From NCBI RefSeq assembly GCF_030719215.1, contig NZ_CP120983.1, positions 2,790,001-2,854,000 on the forward strand: a DNA stretch of 64,000 nucleotides. The letters run 5' to 3'. Each line of letters starts with the position of its first letter. The stretch's first letter is position 1. Shown here piece by piece: positions 61,994 to 64,000 of this stretch. The stretch is from Streptomyces sp. Alt3. GTDB taxonomy: Bacteria > Actinomycetota > Actinomycetes > Streptomycetales > Streptomycetaceae. Below the pieces are notes generated by a model that saw nothing but the letters and a program-made list of their open reading frames with translations, was not told where the DNA came from and did not search any database. The translations under genes were made by a program, and so were the position numbers.

Positions 61994-62395
61994 ATGCTCG
62001 TCCGCGACGCCATGAGCACCCTGGTCCTCACCATCGGCCCGGCCCACACGCTCCGCCAGGCGGCCCGGCTGATGTCGGCCCGGCGCATCGGAGCGGCCGT
62101 CGTCCACGACCCGGACACCTGCGGCCTCGGCATCCTCACCGAGCGCGACATCCTCGACGCGGTGGGGGCGGGGCTTGATCCCGATGCCGAGACCGCGTCC
62201 ACCCACACCACCACGGACGTGGTCTTCGCCTCTCCGGACTGGACCCTGGAGGAAGCGGCGGCAGCCATGACGCACGGCGGTTTCCGTCATCTGATCGTGC
62301 TGGACGGCGACGGCCCGGTCGGCGTCGTGTCCGTGCGCGACATCATCAGGTGCTGGGCACCGGCCAGGAGGCAGGCGGCGGGCATGGCCCTGTGA
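61994..62395 (+). CDS. CBS-pair domain protein
   Basis: The 133-residue protein consists of two CBS motifs (MLVRDAMSTLVLTIGPAHTL to about 55, and DVVFASPDWTLEEAAAAMTH with HLIVLDGDGPVGVVSVRDI). Such proteins bind adenine nucleotides and act as small energy or ligand sensors. AAGGAGGT at 61976-61983 supports ATG 61994, 10 bases downstream; an earlier ATG at 61940 has no site. The partner is unknown. Confidence 0.88.
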   Translation: MLVRDAMSTLVLTIGPAHTLRQAARLMSARRIGAAVVHDPDTCGLGILTERDILDAVGAGLDPDAETASTHTTTDVVFASPDWTLEEAAAAMTHGGFRHLIVLDGDGPVGVVSVRDIIRCWAPARRQAAGMAL

Positions 62396-62435
62396 CGTCC
62401 GCGCCGGGACGCCTTCGGTTCCCGCATACGGCAGC

Positions 62436-62471
62436 GGGCCGGACCCCCGGACGACCCGGGGAGTCCGGCCC
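62436..62471. terminator. Hairpin between the CBS gene and catalase
   Basis: GGGCCGGACCCCCGG pairs with CCGGGGAGTCCGGCCC with one bulged A around a five-base loop. The genes converge here. Confidence 0.8.
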
Positions 62472-62488
62472 ACCGCCGACGGCAAGGG

Positions 62489-63943
62489 CTACCGGCCGCG
62501 AAGGGCCTGGACCGCGGCCTCCAGCCGCTTGCCGAAGTCTCCGTCGGCCTGACGGAAGTTGCCGACCGCACGCTCGGCGATGTCGTCGCGCGAGACCTTG
62601 GAGATGAACCCGGCGAGGTTGTCGATCAGCCTGGCCTTCTCGTCCTCGGACAGCAGCCGGTAGAGATTGCCGGCCTGCACGAAGTCGTCGTCCTCGGCGT
62701 GCAGCGGCGCCTCGTGGTTGCCCGTGCCGCCGGTGACGGGGAGGGGCTCCCAGAGCGGCCGGTCCGTCTGGACCGGGCCACCGAAGCTGTTCGGCTCGTA
62801 GTTCTTGGCACCCTTGTGACGGCCGTCGTACAGATGGCCGTCACGGCTGTTGGTACGCGCCTCGGTGGCGTGCGGACGGTTCACCGGCAGGTGGTCGGCA
62901 TTGATGCCGACGCGGTAGCGGTGGGCGTCGCCGTACGCGAAGAGGCGGCCCTGGAGCATCTTGTCCGGGGACGGGCCGACACCGGGGACGAAGTGCGCCG
63001 GGCTGAAGATCGACTGCTCGACCTCCGCGAAGACGTTCTCCGGGTTGCGGTTGAGCTCCAGCCTGCCGATCTCGACCGGCGGGTAGTCCTCGTGCGGCCA
63101 CACCTTCGTGAGGTCGAACGGGTTGAAGCGGTACTCCGCGGCCTCGGCCGCCGGCATGATCTGCACCTGCACGGTCCAGCTGGGGAACTCGCCCCGCTCG
63201 ATGGACTCGCGCAGGTCGCGCTGGTGGCTGTCGGGGTCGACACCCGAGAGGCGGACGGCCTCCTCGGTGGTGAGGTTCTTGATGCCCTGGTCGGTCTTGA
63301 AGTGGTACTTGACCCAGAAGACCTCGCCGGCCTCGTTGTTCCACTGGAAGGTGTGCGAGCCGTACCCGTTCATGTGGCGGTAGGACGCCGGGATTCCGCG
63401 GTCACCGAAGAGCCAGGTCACCTGGTGCGTGGACTCGGGGGAGAGTCCCCAGAAGTCCCAGACGTTGTCCGCCTCCTGCGAGCCGGTGTACGGGTCGCGC
63501 TTCTGGGTGTGGATGAAGTCGGGGAACTTGATGGCGTCCCTGATGAAGAACACCGGGGTGTTGTTGCCGACGAGGTCGTAGTTGCCCTCTTCGGTGTAGA
63601 ACTTCAGCGCCCAGCCACGGGGGTCCCTGGCCGCGTCGGCGGAGCCGAGGTTGCCCGCGACGGTGGAGAAGCGCAGGAAGGTCTCGGTCTCCTTGCCGAC
63701 CTCCGAGAGGAACTTCGCCCGCGTCCACCGCGACACGTCCCGGGTCAGCGTGAAGGTGCCGTAGGCGCCGGCACCACGGGCGTGGACGACACGCTCCGGG
63801 ATGCGCTCGCGGTTGAAGTGGGCGAGCTTCTCGAGAAGCGCCTGGTCCTGGACGAGAACCGGCCCACCGGGGCCGGCGGTCTCGCTGTTCTGGTTGTCGG
63901 CGACCGGAGCGCCGGCCTCCGTGGTGAGCGGTCCCTGAGTCAC
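62489..63943 (-). CDS. katA: Monofunctional heme catalase
   Basis: The 484-residue protein has the catalase active site [18 protein letters not shown] with the distal His. [13 protein letters not shown] and [20 protein letters not shown] stretches follow, and the proximal heme Tyr lies in [14 protein letters not shown]. It decomposes hydrogen peroxide in the cytoplasm. GTG 63943 has AGGAGG five bases upstream; the ATG at 63961 would add six residues with no site. The regulatory region is cut by the window edge. Confidence 0.95.
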   Translation of the reverse strand: MTQGPLTTEAGAPVADNQNSETAGPGGPVLVQDQALLEKLAHFNRERIPERVVHARGAGAYGTFTLTRDVSRWTRAKFLSEVGKETETFLRFSTVAGNLGSADAARDPRGWALKFYTEEGNYDLVGNNTPVFFIRDAIKFPDFIHTQKRDPYTGSQEADNVWDFWGLSPESTHQVTWLFGDRGIPASYRHMNGYGSHTFQWNNEAGEVFWVKYHFKTDQGIKNLTTEEAVRLSGVDPDSHQRDLRESIERGEFPSWTVQVQIMPAAEAAEYRFNPFDLTKVWPHEDYPPVEIGRLELNRNPENVFAEVEQSIFSPAHFVPGVGPSPDKMLQGRLFAYGDAHRYRVGINADHLPVNRPHATEARTNSRDGHLYDGRHKGAKNYEPNSFGGPVQTDRPLWEPLPVTGGTGNHEAPLHAEDDDFVQAGNLYRLLSEDEKARLIDNLAGFISKVSRDDIAERAVGNFRQADGDFGKRLEAAVQALRGR

Positions 63944-64000
63944 GCGCGCCTCCTGCGTCATGCTCGCGCAGCGTCTTTCCGCGCGCGGTCTGTTCTCGGC

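Overview
The window is chromosomal DNA from a Streptomyces or a very close relative. It is very GC rich with strong third-position GC, uses many GTG starts and GGAGG-type ribosome binding sites, and carries hallmark genes: DasR with the dasABC chitobiose transporter, SigR-RsrA, a SigH-type stress sigma factor, a WblE-type WhiB protein, a B12-riboswitch-controlled nrdAB operon with the AraC-type regulator NrdS, NsrR-Hmp, snapalysin with its LysR activator, and an EshA-type encapsulin. Names for these rest on motif recognition and remembered gene order; no search was run.

Layout. 1-3.0 kb: accessory genes (an unknown protein, an XRE-TPR regulator, a Nudix hydrolase). 3.3-10.8 kb: a foreign island, visibly A+T richer than the rest, read on the minus strand. 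It holds an unknown coiled-coil protein, an insertion sequence with a decayed transposase, an OLD/TOPRIM nuclease broken by a one-base frameshift at its Walker A motif, and a UvrD-type helicase. The last two are arranged like GajA-GajB of the Gabija anti-phage system. 11.3-16.4 kb: SDR-type proteins, a DUF952 protein and the snapalysin/LysR pair. 16.4-21 kb: GNAT, a polyprenyl diphosphate synthase beside a family 2B encapsulin, and a questin-oxidase-like protein. 21-27.5 kb: a FAD-linked oxidase, the nitric oxide module nsrR-hmp with two operators, an amidase, a PLP enzyme and a Na+/H+ antiporter.

27.5-33.3 kb is a stress and regulation block (zinc finger protein, anti-sigma factor and SigH-like sigma factor, lipid kinase, wblE, PdtaS-like sensor kinase). 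33.3-40.6 kb is the N-acetylglucosamine regulon: four DasR-type sites, a candidate small RNA, nagB, a GH3 hexosaminidase, dasC-dasB-dasA and dasR. DasR, released by glucosamine phosphates, would tie transport, hydrolysis, deamination and probably the small RNA together. 40.7-42.7 kb encodes the MctP monocarboxylate transporter with its DUF3311 partner.

43.3-48.3 kb: a cobalamin riboswitch, nrdA, nrdB and nrdS, i.e. oxygen-dependent ribonucleotide reduction shut down when B12 is available. 48.3-53.7 kb: a secreted D-Ala-D-Ala carboxypeptidase, peptide deformylase, a TPR protein and two coupled membrane HD-domain proteins. 53.8-55.1 kb: sigR-rsrA with an autoregulatory SigR promoter. 55.1-64 kb: core metabolism and maintenance genes (a YedK-type DNA-protein crosslink enzyme, M50-like protease, aroA, rsgA, a guanidinium-type SMR exporter with a TetR regulator, hisN, a CBS protein, catalase). 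Long perfect hairpins separate many convergent genes. No tRNA, rRNA or CRISPR array was seen.
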